From assembly GCA_019915015.1 (NCBI GenBank), contig JAHBBC010000002.1:248001-312000 (forward strand): 64,000 nucleotides of DNA, in the 5' to 3' direction. The translations under genes and the position numbers were made by a program. This document shows, one piece after another, positions 12,546-22,761 of the stretch. Source of the stretch: Auriscalpium vulgare (Eukaryota; Basidiomycota; Agaricomycetes; Russulales; Auriscalpiaceae). The notes below the pieces were generated by a model. The model was given only the letters and a program-made list of their open reading frames with translations, made no database searches and was not told the DNA's origin. Each line of letters begins with the position of its first letter. Position 1 is the first letter of the stretch.

Positions 12546-12552
12546 TATATAA
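12546..12552 (+). promoter_or_regulatory. TATA box
   Basis: TATATAA lies 33 bp upstream of the first ATG of the following gene. Transcription would then start close to that ATG, which makes the second ATG (12,588) a credible alternative start. Confidence 0.5.
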
Positions 12553-12578
12553 GCCCTGAGCTGTAGGACGATGCCTAC

Positions 12579-13343
12579 ATGTTTGCCATGGATCACACCA
12601 ACACGCTCGCCATGGATAGCGCTTTCAAGATCACCGTTAAAGGGGGCTTCACGCCTGCCACGGCACAGGATCTGGCGGCATTCCTAGCTGCCACCGGAAG
12701 CGATGTAGGTCTATTTTCCCAGCGTTGCAATCCGGAGCTATGCTGATGATCGCTGAATGCCTAGTTGAAGCCATTCAGGGGGCTTTTGTTTCCTTGCAAT
12801 CAAAGCAACTATGGCCTTGTCCTGATCCCCACCGTAGTCCCTCCCGCTGACGCAGATGAGACCGCGGAGACGTGCGCCCAGATATCCCCGATATTCGGCT
12901 CAGACGAAGGCGTCCACCGTGCGTACGTGAATGTCGAGGGCGAGGAGGGTGACTCCGACGTGTTGTTCGTCGTGATGTTTTGTCTCACAGTGCGTCTCTA
13001 AACCCTTGCCAACCTGCCGTTTTAAGATCGAAGATCCTCTCGAAGAAAACCAATCGGTGTTCAAGCTGTGCCCCTTTCTCCGCTGGTCGGGGCCGTTGCT
13101 TGTCATGCAATGCAATGAAGAGGGTAAGATCGTTGACTTCACCCTGTCCAATAAGGTCAGGCTGTCAGCTGAGAAAGCTGTCGTCAAGTACGCCTGGGCC
13201 TTTTTTCCTCCTGCCTGTTCAACAGCTGATTTCATTTGGGTAGATATGTCGATGTAATAACCACATCGATCGAGCTCCACTACGAGAACGGGGGAGAGGT
13301 TGTAGAGCCCGCTGATCTTCCGGAAGAAATCGACATGGATTAG
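12579..13343 (+). CDS. Hypothetical four-exon gene, about 203 residues
   Basis: Exons 12579-12704, 12765-12989, 13027-13187 and 13244-13343 join in matching phase through introns of 60, 37 and 56 nt, all GT-AG. The protein has about 203 residues, with a hydrophobic central region (Val-Leu-Phe-Val-Val-Met-Phe) and an acidic C terminus ending Glu-Ile-Asp-Met-Asp. I do not recognise the family. There is no signal peptide, and the hydrophobic stretch is too short for a confident membrane span. The 37-nt second intron is unusually short, but joining without it puts a stop in frame. A TATA box precedes the gene. The start could also be the in-frame ATG at 12,588. Confidence 0.55.
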
Positions 13344-13461
13344 TTAGTGTAGAGTACACGTACAGACCGGGGTCCTCGACACCTTTCTACACCTATGTGG
13401 AATCACAGTCCAGCTTGGAAATGAACGTATAAGACGCTTCTCCCGGCCGGTGCTTGGTCAC

Positions 13462-13740
13462 CGTTGAACGGCCGACCTGACAGTTCCGAGCGGACAACGC
13501 GTCGCGCGCGCGATCATCCAGCCACAGAGGCCAGTGGAAGCAGAGTTGGGAATCGATTATGAGGCGGAGTTCCAACACAGCACATTCCCGTCCACCTCCT
13601 CATACCTACTCTGGATCTCGAGCGGTAATAGAGGAACCTGTTTCTTCAACATGTCTGGGGGCACGTCACCCACGTATCAGGAAATTGTGTATCTAGATTC
13701 GACGAATAATGGCAAAACATCTCAAGATATGGCAAGTCTC
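13462..13740 (+). CDS. Probable internal exon of an unknown gene
   Basis: An open frame without an ATG encodes a coherent, mixed-composition sequence (Ala-Asp-Leu-Thr-Val-Pro-Ser-Gly and onward, with several aromatic residues) and ends near a possible splice site around 13,720. A second open stretch at 13,800-13,880 follows a CTGCAG acceptor. They may be upstream exons of the split gene at 14,073-17,640, but I could not join them with matching phase. No domain recognised. Confidence 0.3.
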
Positions 13741-14169
13741 TTTCAGTCTCTTTCGAGGCCATATATTTCATACGCTGACGCCTCTACTGCAGAAAACACG
13801 GCGCAAGCATTTCGTTGCAAGGCGCTACAAGACATTAGAGGGAGGGCAACTGGTAGATACAGAGAGAGGCGCTGGGAAGTGCGTCCATCCTGCGTATTTT
13901 CACTGATCTCGATCCGAACGTCGTTGCAGACAGGTTGTCAACCGACATATATCGGCCCCAGTGACCACAGAAAACGCCCAGCCGGCACGACCAAGCAGCG
14001 CTGTCCGTTTCTCGTCAGCGCTGTACGTTCATCCCATCTGTCTGTCTGCTTTAGATGATGTCTAAACTCCAGTCCCAGCAGCATCGGCGCCGAGGAGTAC
14101 AAATACTACAAATACATCCTCAATGTCCTCATGCAACATTCATCATCGCCAAAGATTCACACTATCGCC

Positions 14170-17100
14170 ACTTGGGGTTAATGGGCCAATGCACGCATGA
14201 CAGTACAATTACTCTTAATCATTTAGGGGGGAGGGGGGCTTGGCCATCCAACATACAACTGACTGCCTGGTGTAGTTATGTCCTTTTTGAATATGTTGGA
14301 GATATAATACTTGGGGTTAATGGCTCTGGCTCCGCATGCAGGAAAGTGACTCTGTGACTGTATTGAGATGTCAGGGCAAAGTTGTGGTGATGGGCACCCA
14401 CATGTAGTAGGGTGGTAATGTCACATGTGTCCAAAACCAGATCCCTAGTACAGCACTAAAGGGGATATTGTAATGTGTGTGAGCAAGTGAAAGAGACAAG
14501 TGAGGGGCAGTGCAAGCGCATGGGGAATGGTCAGTGCTGTCAAGAAGTGTGGAAGAGGTGTCCTACAATGTGGAACAAGACAATATGAACGGAATAGAAG
14601 ACAATGGAGATGTGGCGAGCAATAGAATGCACTCTGATATAGGAGGGAGTTGTAGGCAACTGCTGCGATGTTGTGACACTGCAATTTTTCAGAGGAATGC
14701 ACTGGAATGGTGTGTGCAATGGTTGGAGTGGTGGAGCAATAATTAGAGCACTGGCACAATCACAGAACAATTGGAATCAGAGAAATGCAGCATGAGCTCG
14801 AGAGCTGAGCTGTACTATGGTTGGAGGATAGGCGTGACTGTGGAGGTACTTGGCAGTCACAGAGTTATCGGAGTAGTGTGGCGCACATGTTCTAACAACA
14901 ATCTCGATGATCAAAATGTCATATGAAATCCTGCCAAGATGTGACAGCAGTCTGTGCTCAAGGTCATGTGGTCGCAGTCAAAACAATGTGCGAGTGGTTG
15001 GATGACTGTGTGTGGGGCATGCAACTGAGTCGATGGTCTGAGTGTGGTGTCCAAGGTATGATTCCTATTGCGTGAATGCCCTGCGAGACTCCAACGGTCA
15101 CAACTCTGGCTCCAATCTTGCGAGCGTTGAGAGACTAATTGGGTGGTTGGAGCTTGTCTGCGCAACTTTCTGACCTCCGGAATTGCGTGACTGTCGGCTT
15201 GTCAAAAGTGTGAACATTGGAAAATGATTGCCTCGCAGCGAGGTGACAAGCCTCGTCCCGCGCGCTGAGAGGAATTCTTAACTATCTTTTTGCAGTTTCA
15301 ACCAAGTCCTTGGTCACATTACCTAGGCCTTCCCGTGCCACAATTAGAACACTCTGCCGACTCCCATGCTACTCGCACTAAGCACCCGACCGCATGCCCA
15401 GTCGCCATACGCTAGCCAGCACAACATTTCCCATGCCTGTCACGGCGCATCAGATTTGCATTAGACTTGCACAGCCTGGTCGCACGACAGCCACGCCTGG
15501 CGCTACACAGTGCTGGTGCTCCCACGCCATCCGAGTACTGCCCCAGTTGCCCATTGTCCGCACCACTGTCCCGACCGCTCCAACACCCTCTGACTCAGCG
15601 CTCCCGACATGCCCGCTCCCCTCCAACACATCCTAGCATCTATCGACACATGCTACCATCTCATATTCATGAGCGCCTTGCGATTGACTCGCAACCCAGC
15701 CACTCCACATGTTGGAAGCATTGCCTCCCGAACATTCACGATCGGAAGACGCAGCCTTGTGTCACCATTATCGGACCACCGCTATCATGCTCAATATGGC
15801 ACGCCTTGTCTGTTCCCATGCTCCCCGAGGCTGTTTCCCACAGTCAACAACAGAGCCGATCATTTCCCGCGCTGTTTCCTTTGTCCTTTGACAGTGCAGA
15901 TCACTCGCTCGACATCGTCCCCTGCCTCGTTCCTCGTTGTCTGACTGTCGCATGACTCCCCCGCATTGTCCGTACCATTTGATATGATGCTGCTATCTTT
16001 ACCTTTGTCTTTCTGACATCTCTGTACTTACTTGATTGGACACGCACTGTATTTGTCACAACATATAAATAGTTGTCGGATACTCTGTGCAATGCAAGTT
16101 ACGTTCCCCCCTCATCGCTCCCAGCACATTTCATTTGTGCACTATTGTCGCCTTCGTATCATATAGCGGTCAACACCGGTTGACTGCTCTGGCGCCTTAG
16201 CCTCAGCCATCGTCTTAGCCTTTGTTCTCGCTTCCTGTCTCATCGCTCCCATCTTGTTCCATCCTTGTTGCCTTTGCCCGAGTCATCGATTGCAGTCGCG
16301 TTGCAGTCTTCCGGCGTCGCTCGTCTTGTCACCGTCGCGCCCTCAATCGGAACGCCATAGGTTTGATCTGAGATGGTCGTTGCTTACTCCGGGACTCCTG
16401 ACGCTCGCTCGCACACACATCAACACCCTCGGTAGCGCTCTAGGGATCTGGTCGACTCTGCTGTTTACTGCCCTACCTGGTGGTGTCCATCAGCGGAACG
16501 AGGAATATCATCAGCGTGAATGCACTTGGTAGATCTTGGTCTACACACAGGGAAATATGCACTGGCTAATACATCACAAGTCCTGCAGACTCCAGTACCC
16601 TAACCATTGTGTGTGCATTTATTGTAGCTTTCTGACAATATATAATATGTGTATATTGTATCAGGGAAAAGGCAAGAATTTGATAAAAAGAGCAAAGTGT
16701 ATTGTAGGGTAAGAGGGGATAGAAGGTTGATACAGACTATCCACAGCTGTTCAATGAGTATAGCCTTCTAGTCTAGTGGTTACTGCTCTTAGACTATGTT
16801 ATGTAACTCATAAACTGCATGCTGTGGGTTCAATTCCCTCTATGTGCGCATTTTTAATAGTAAAAATATTAGGCCGGGTATTGTAATAGCCGGAGTAGAG
16901 AAAAATGACGTAGCAAACCGGATCAATTGGTAGAATGCCCTCTAAAACTACGTCATCTTTCTCTGCATCAACCGTGGGAACTTTCTACCAAAAATGGAAA
17001 CTCTAAGGCCTCTTTTTCTGATCACAGAACAATTTGAATCATGAGCATATCAGTGTTAGTTAGCTTGCAAAACGCAAAATACTCGCAGACACGAGTGTCT

Positions 17101-17275
17101 TTTGGAGCGAGGATGTGGAAAAGCATTGGGCAGAAGCTGCTTAGCTAAGAATTACTGAATTTGGCAGGTGGAACAACGCGACTTGACCGTGTGAGACCAT
17201 TTCCTAAAGCGACTTTCCTGACGGGCACTTTTTGGCCTGACTGGTTGGAGAAAAAAACGATTAAGAGTAATCGTA
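14170..17275 (-). mobile_element. Element X, copy 2 (3106 bp), inserted in a host exon
   Basis: On the minus strand it begins TACGATTACTCTTAATCG and ends CATTAACCCCAAGT, identical in design to X1. Flanks are T before and G after, with no target duplication beyond 1 bp. It contains the tRNA-like module (16,761-16,850), the 220-bp segment 16,515-16,745 also found in X1 (4005-4230), and the 1-kb repeat in the same relative orientation (14,440-15,260). About 1.2 kb extra (15,260-16,510) carries a second, oppositely oriented repeat of the same family with a TATAAATAG box near 16,065. That extra piece explains why X2 is longer than X1. Confidence 0.75.
16761..16850 (+). other. tRNA-like module inside X2
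   Basis: TAGTCTAGTGG (16,769-16,779) and GGTTCAATTCC (16,827-16,837) match RNA polymerase III A- and B-box consensus sequences. They have the same 58-nt spacing as in X1. Sequence flanking the module on both sides is shared with X1, so it travels as an internal part of X, not as a tRNA head at the end of a SINE. Confidence 0.6.
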
Positions 17276-17637
17276 AAGGTCTTATCCCGCGATGTGAGCG
17301 ATCCTGGAAAATACAAGTCGGTCCTCACTGGGCATCTGGCCACCTTGGACCTCGACTTTGAAACCGCGATTGAGCTTGACAAGATACTACGGCCGGTCGC
17401 CCAAATCGCCTCCAGGTATGTACACGATCATCTTCGAGATGAGAGGATTGACCAACGTCTGCGTCTGTACAGCTCTAGCATTCCAGGAGCCTTCATTCAT
17501 GGTCCAACGCCTGCCAGGGCACCGACACCTCCCGCACCAGAGGCAATCCGCACGCGCCAAAAGGTCGATGCCCTTTCCACCACGCGCCACGCTAGATCGT
17601 TCTCGTCCGCAAGCGGTGCTGGAGAAACGGTCTGGCA

Positions 17638-17690
17638 CTTGCTGGGAGTGGGCCGGTGCGCAGCACGGCGGTACGATTCCACTCTCAGTT
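17638..17690 (+). repeat. Short repeat shared with 36,596 and 47,043
   Basis: About 50 bp starting ACTTGCTGGGAGTGGGCC recur at 36,596-36,650 and 47,043-47,097. Most differences are CpG to TpG or CpA changes. It interrupts the preceding proline-rich exon and probably marks the edge of an older insertion of unknown type. Confidence 0.4.
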
Positions 17691-17909
17691 GGACTCAGAT
17701 TTCTCTAGAATTTCTTTTATATTACATATATCTATTGCAGGTACATTGGATGAATATAATGACTACTTAGAGCATTCAGGGCAGAGCCCCTGCTGCACTG
17801 TGTGACACTGCTATGCAACTGGGCCGCTCGCCCTGCAATGCACTGGACAGCGGTGGGCGAAGCACATATCTCGGGCTGCGCGCTACGGGCTACTTTGGTA
17901 TGGGCAGAT

Positions 17910-18340
17910 GTGCCAGGCCTATTACTAAGAGTGATGACATCATTCCGGGTTATAAATTGCATCTAAAGCCCGGAATGATGACATTGTCTTTACACTATGC
18001 AATCACTACAATATCACTATTCTGCATCACTTGTAAGCATTGCAAGGTTTGCTGAATGCTGCATTTACAACAATTCATGTGATCATTCTGAGCAAAAGCA
18101 AGGGAGTGTGGAAAGTCAGAGTGCGAGGCCTATTACTAAGCAATGACATCATTCCGGGTTTTAAATGCAATTTAAAACCCGGAATGATGTCATCATCTTC
18201 ACACTACTCATGCTGTCAATCTCGACAATATCACTCTTATGTATCATTTGTAGGCATTACATGGTTTTGTAATTACTGTATTTGCAACAATTCATGTGAT
18301 CATTATGAGCAATCGTGAGGGAGCATTGAAAGTGCGAGTA
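17910..18340 (+). repeat. Tandem pair of ~210-bp units, each with a long hairpin
   Basis: Unit 1 (about 17,910-18,117) and unit 2 (about 18,118-18,340) are diverged direct copies. Unit 2 holds a perfect 24-bp stem (18,143-18,166 paired with 18,170-18,193) closed by a 3-base loop, with CATTCCGGG in the stem. Unit 1 has the same hairpin with several mismatches (17,934-17,985). The second unit ends right at the start of the next putative gene. This could be a duplicated miniature inverted-repeat element. Confidence 0.65.
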
Positions 18341-18722
18341 GACATAGCGTGGGAGTGTATTTCAAAAAAGGCGACACAGACTGTCGTTGCATGGGTCGAA
18401 AAAATGCTGGATGTAGATGACATAAGCAACGATTCAAAGGAATCGTAACCGCAGCGAATCTGCGGAGGACCTCGTGAAGCCCGCCAACGTTTCTTGCGCA
18501 CCCGGAGACATGTACATCCACAAAAATACCGCATCCGGAGCAGTTCAAGCCTGGGTCAGGCAGAATCACGGAACATGGGCCAACGCAAAAGTAGGTACAG
18601 ATCATCCGTACATGTGGGACCGGTATCTGTCTTTGAAACAGAATGACGAGCCGAGCTGGGTCACAAGGGCGACGATATCAACGCAGGAGACCAGGCAGAT
18701 CAAGAAGGGTCGAGGGAACACC
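18305..18722 (+). CDS. Hypothetical gene with a probable one-base frameshift
   Basis: The ATG at 18,305 opens a coherent frame (Met-Ser-Asn-Arg-Glu) to about 18,446. The coding character then continues in the next phase (Asn-Arg-Ser-Glu-Ser-Ala-Glu-Asp) through a Trp/His-rich segment to a GTGAGT donor at 18,723. No intron fits the 1-base phase change, so an inserted base near 18,447 or a sequencing error is likely. Downstream exons are not identified. The family is unknown. Confidence 0.35.
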
Positions 18723-18970
18723 GTGAGTTAGCGTCCTGTATAATATCTTCTTTAGCAAGAGGTTTGCCTTTGGGCGTATCATAGGCCCTCATCGTCGGCA
18801 GTCCGATAGGCTGTCAGCGACGCGCACATTGCCGTAGAACATGCGTTTGTATGTGTAAGCAGACTGCAAGTCACGACTCGCAGCCGTCTTGACATCAGGA
18901 TCGGACGATCGATGCATGCCTGTGTGCATGCCCCGCTGGAAACCATGCACCACAGGCGTGTTTTCTACGG

Positions 18971-18977
18971 TATATAA
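18971..18977 (+). promoter_or_regulatory. TATA box
   Basis: TATATAA lies 77 bp upstream of the ATG of the following two-exon gene, with pyrimidine-rich sequence between; a plausible core promoter. Confidence 0.45.
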
Positions 18978-19047
18978 GCCACAGTCTTTCGCCTGTCCGG
19001 CAGAGTACACCTCCCCTCCTCCCCCGCACACCGCCTCCTCTGCTCTG

Positions 19048-19490
19048 ATGACAATACTTCGTTTGATCCCCCAGGGCTGCGCTACAGTAAGTGAATAGCT
19101 CGCACCATGAAGTGCGGATATTCCGTTGATGACTATGATTAGGAGCGCCGTACCCACCATGTCAGGGGCCACCTGTACCCAAGCAGATCGTCTTTCAACA
19201 CGCGCACCATTGTAGAGTTCGATGCCATCTGCGCTGTGGAGCCGGAAAACGGCACTACAATACGTCCCTACGTCGTCGTTGAGGACAAGCTACGCGGCAT
19301 CGGGAATTCGACGGCCCCTATCCACGACTGCCGCGTTGTTGTCCACGGTCGCTATACGTTCATCGTCTCCGGATACTATGATTCCAAGGAGCCGATTAAC
19401 AAATCGCTCACGAAGAGGTACCCCCACCTTCGTTGGCGCGACGCTGTATCCGTCCTCTTCGAAGGAAAGAATTGTCACTACCTCAAGTGA
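19048..19490 (+). CDS. Hypothetical two-exon gene, about 128 residues
   Basis: Exon 1 is 19048-19086, the intron 19087-19142 (GTAAGT...GATTAG, 56 nt), and exon 2 is 19143-19490. The apparent in-frame stop at 19,140-19,142 is the intron acceptor, and the join keeps phase. The protein has about 128 residues with several Val-rich strands (Tyr-Val-Val-Val-Glu-Asp; Cys-Arg-Val-Val-Val-His-Gly). This suggests a beta-rich fold. No family recognised, no signal peptide. It resembles the gene at 12,579-13,343 in size and promoter spacing, but I cannot show homology. Confidence 0.5.
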
Positions 19491-19796
19491 TCACCCTCTA
19501 GCCCTGCCGCTGAGCGCGCCGTGCTTCTGTGAGCTCAAGCCTATTTTTTGTCCACTGACGCTGACGAATGCTTCAGGTTCATGACTTGATTCTTGTTTCT
19601 CCTGTCGATTGGGGAAGGGATGGAGGCGGTCAACATGCCCACCAGCATTCGGTGGCCGCACGCAAACTTTAACTGTAAGCTTATTTTACGCCGTTTGATC
19701 GGTACCGCAGTACCGTCTGATAGTGATATGTTTATAGGAATGCGGGGGCTGCTGGCCTCCCAACCCCGGTCGCATAGACGACACATTTATAACCTT
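19491..19796. other. Non-coding gap
   Basis: Short stretch between the preceding gene and the Harbinger element; small open frames only, nothing recognised. Confidence 0.5.
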
Positions 19797-19799
19797 TAA

Positions 19800-19841
19800 G
19801 GGCCCAATCGGGAGTCGCGGTTGGGTTGGGTTGGGTTGGGT
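19800..19841 (+). repeat. Left terminal inverted repeat with TTGGG array
   Basis: GGGCCCAATCGGGAG, then TCGCGG and four TTGGG units. It pairs with 22,718-22,761, which has five units and two substitutions in the first 20 bases. The array resembles a telomere repeat but is part of the transposon end. Confidence 0.85.
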
Positions 19842-20049
19842 CTGGCCAGCCAAAAGAGCGTGGGACCGGGGTTGCTCTCGGATCAGGATTTTGAACCTGA
19901 CCTGACCCTACCCAATGCGGTCAGTTCTGCACCTCGGGTAGGGTTGGGGTTGTCACGCTAGGTGCGACGTGTTCCTGATGCCCGTCTTGACTACCTACCT
20001 CTCTTTCCACTGTCACTACAGACCCTCCCTCCTCTCATATACAATCTAC

Positions 20050-21216
20050 ATGCTGGAAACCTGCTCCGGGGCCGCTTCGGAGGCCCCTCCCAGTGAGACA
20101 CCAGCCTCTGCGAGCCAAGATACCCAGGAAGGCAACGATCCCGGCCCGGACTCGACTGCTGCTGCAAAGAAGAAGGCAACATGGACGACAACCGACGACC
20201 GCACCCTCATTGAGCATATGGAGAGCCGGAAGAGTCAATTCCAGTCGGACAGTGGCTGGAAGTCACAGATGTGGCATACAGCTGCCGAAAGGCTTGCGGG
20301 TAGTGAGAAGGTTAGCGAGGGAGCTGTCAAGGGCTCGAAGAGCTGCCAGGATCGCTTCGGAACAGTCTGTCCTTAAATTTTCTTCTCTCTTTCTTTTCTA
20401 ACAAGTGGTATATAACTTGTAGCTCAAGAAAGACTATGTCTTGGTCAAGCAGCTCCGGGACTTGTCCGGATTTGGCTGGGACAGTGTCAACTGCCTTGTC
20501 ACAGCCCCGGACACTGTCTGGGACACATATATTGCAGTTAAGCCCCCGTTTCATGCATTCCTACTATATCTGACTTCTGCAGAGCCATCCCAAGGCCGCA
20601 AAATGGAGGAAAAAATATTTTCCTCTGTATGATGACATGGCAGTGCTCGTGGACGGCCGTGTAGCCACCGGGGAGGGTGCCTTCCGTGCAGGGCAAGCTA
20701 CCTCTGACAGTGAGTCCGGTGAGGATGCCGATGACGGTGGTGCGACAACTCCGGTGCGTTCTTGTAGCTCTGCTCGGAATGTCGACTCATATTTATCTAG
20801 ACGTTGCCCGTGACTCGGGTCGCAAGCGGGCACCTTCTGAGGTGGCCGAGTCAGCACCTCGCTCGACTCGTCAGTCTAGGAAGAAGCGAAAGTCTCCCCA
20901 TGATGATGCCATTGGGGCTCTTGTTGGCCTCACAGGGGCCATCAAGGGACTTATCGGTAATTCTGGAGAGGCAAGTAGCTCCACTGTGGCCGCTTCAGGC
21001 AGCAGTGGTATCAATCTCGACATCCTCTCAACTCCTGCGCGTCGTCGCTATGCTATTCAGGCACTTGAACGTGACGCACAGCTGTCTCCGCCCAGCTTTG
21101 TCAAGATTGTGAATCACATTCAGGAGAATCCAAAGTGGGCTGATGCTTATCTTGCGGTGACGAAGAAGGAGTATCAGGATAGAATGGTGGAGGACAAGTT
21201 GGATGAGTTGTTCTAG
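20050..21216 (+). CDS. Harbinger Myb/SANT-like partner protein
   Basis: Proposed exons: 20050-20364, 20423-20536, 20583-20718 and 20801-21216. Introns 1 and 2 have clear GT-AG ends and matching phase; for intron 3 the GTGAGG donor at 20,719 keeps frame, though 20,754 is an alternative donor that would not. The protein has about 326 residues. The trihelix/Myb-like domain spans roughly residues 50-150 (Trp-Thr-Thr-Thr-Asp-Asp ... Trp ... Leu-Lys-Lys-Asp-Tyr ... Gly-Phe-Gly-Trp-Asp). A basic segment (Arg-Lys-Lys-Arg-Lys) near residue 215 may be a nuclear signal. In Harbinger systems such proteins carry the transposase to the nucleus and bind transposon ends; that role is inferred here. Confidence 0.75.
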
Positions 21217-21226
21217 ATACATACAA

Positions 21227-22629
21227 CTACAATTCCCCCCTCTCAGCTAGAATTGCTTGGTAGTCCTCCCACATTGCCTGAGCAATCTCATCCCTGCGAT
21301 TATGTGACTCTTCCCTCTCTGCTGTTGTGATCTGTCCTCCAAGCATGCTTGATTCGGATACATCGACAGCATGTTCATCTTCGTTGACATCAATAGAGTA
21401 TGTGTTGATGTCATTGGGATCATGTTCACGGATGAAGTTGAACAAGGCGGCAATTGCGGGAATGAGTTTTGCTTGTGTCTTCAAGTTGAACTCTGGCGCG
21501 GAAACAGGAAGTGGGAACTTTCGCTTGCAAACACCAAAGATCTGTTCGATGATGTTACGTGCTTGTGAGTGGCGAAGATTGAAAAGCTCCTTTGCATTCT
21601 GTGGCCTGTAGATAAAAGTCAATACATTGAAGAACACATAGCAATAACAAAATATTACTTCTGACTTCCTTGTGCCCACTCTCTAAGGTGATAGCAAACT
21701 TGGCGATAAGGCACAAGTAGAGCTTCACAGGAAGGAAAACCGGCATCACCGAGATAGAATTGACCCTTCGGAATTGGAAAATCAGTGCTCCGTGCGTCGT
21801 CCGTCCGCCGCACTTCCCTCCCAGGCGTTCAAAATGTAACAGAACCGCAGTGCAAATGTGCATGCAGCCAGCACGTTCTGGGAGAGATAGCCCTTCCGAT
21901 TCCGATGACGACCAGCATCAGCTGCGGGTGCGAATGCTGCAAAATGTGTGCCATCGACTGCCCCACGACACCATTGAAAAAAGGGATAGAGCTTGGAGTT
22001 CTCTCGAATCTCTTGTGGTGTCTCGTCAGGTGGGAGGAAGACATATCGGGTGTAGAATTCCTTCGCAATGAGGGCATTAAGCACCTGGTGAAAGGCTCTG
22101 AAGAAATGTAAGCAAGCAACTCCCAGAATAAAGAGATTAGAATGTACTCGCTGACAGTACTGCCACTCCGTTGGAAGCGCTGCTTGACTTGTCGAAAAGG
22201 AAGGGTAGTGCGAGCTGTGTAGACGAAGATACCGAGCTGTTCCATTGCTGATAAGAATCGAGTCGACCGGAAACCACTGTAAATCTGAAGCTTATATAGG
22301 AGCTGCCGGAAAACAGGCTTCGTCATCCCGAAAGCATAATAGAAGCTCTCTGGATGATCAGCCAGCAGCTCCTTGATCCAGCCCAGTCCGGTAAGGATTG
22401 AAGTGTGCTGTGGACGAGATGGGAAGAGGATAGGGAGGAGGGCTGTGACAGCGGCTGTTGCTGCTATAGCTGTCAATATAGCAAGAGGTTTCTTCACCAA
22501 GCGGGACCGTGTGCTTGCTGAGATTGAACGGCGCACATTTGCGACCTTGTGCGAGGTGGTGCGACTCATGAAGAGTGAATGCGAGAAGTTATCGCGCAGC
22601 TCCGAGTTGATCTCAATGCAATGTGACAT
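21227..22629 (-). pseudogene. Harbinger DDE transposase, one frameshift
   Basis: Exons on the minus strand: 22629-22148, 22097-21659 and 21605-21227, with introns of 50 and 53 nt and clean GT-AG ends. Catalytic motifs are visible in order: Ala-Val-Asp-Gly-Thr-His (first D), Leu-Gly-Asp-Ala-Gly-Phe (second D) and Asn-Ile-Ile-Glu-Gln-Ile-Phe (E). The second exon carries one base too many, or a similar lesion, near 21,792-21,811, just before the second D, so the frame breaks there. The N terminus contains an Ala-rich hydrophobic stretch. The transposase would cut and paste the element; this copy cannot make the full protein unless the lesion is a sequence error. Confidence 0.8.
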
Positions 22630-22717
22630 GTGTGACTATGTGTTACTGTTGTGACTACCCGCCCGTTGCAAGCCGTCATCGAGTCGCGCGTCAGGTTGAA
22701 GACCCTGCAGGCCCACC

Positions 22718-22761
22718 CAACCCAACCCAACCCAACCCAACCGCGGCTCCCGATCGGGCCC
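22718..22761 (-). repeat. Right terminal inverted repeat
   Basis: Reverse complement of the left end: GGGCCCGATCGGGAG, CCGCGG, then five TTGGG units. It is directly followed by the TAA duplication. Confidence 0.85.

Larger units (their letters stand above)
14073..17640 (+). pseudogene. Host gene exon split by element X copy 2
   Basis: The frame ...Lys-Ile-His-Thr-Ile-Ala ends at 14,169. The frame Lys-Val-Leu-Ser-Arg-Asp-Val starts at 17,276. Joining these two bases removes exactly X2 and gives one uninterrupted, tyrosine- and leucine-rich reading frame with no extra or missing base. The exon continues to 17,415, followed by a GTATGT...TACAG intron (17,416-17,472) and a proline/serine-rich exon to about 17,640, where a dispersed repeat begins. 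The left exon starts at or after 14,057 (TGA upstream), perhaps at the CCAG acceptor near 14,072. The protein family is not recognised. Disruption by X2 should inactivate the gene. Confidence 0.6.
19800..22761. mobile_element. PIF/Harbinger-type transposon, complete (2962 bp)
   Basis: Both ends carry GGGCCC(A/G)ATCGGGAG followed by CGCGG and four to five TTGGG repeats. A 3-bp TAA target duplication flanks the element (19,797-19,799 and 22,762-22,764). It contains the two genes expected of this superfamily, convergent: a Myb/SANT-like protein on the plus strand and a DDE transposase on the minus strand. The 3-bp duplication, TIRs and gene pair together make the assignment firm. The transposase has one frameshift, so this copy is probably not autonomous. 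Confidence 0.9.

Noticed and set aside
16761..17275. Stand-alone tRNA-derived SINE
   Set aside because: Sequence upstream of the tRNA-like part (16,515-16,745) is also shared with X1, and the proper element boundaries come from empty sites further out.
19140..19142. Premature stop in the 19-kb gene
   Set aside because: TAG is the end of a GTAAGT...GATTAG intron, and splicing keeps phase.
19821..19841. Internal telomere
   Set aside because: The TTGGG array is mirrored at the other transposon end and bounded by a TAA target duplication.
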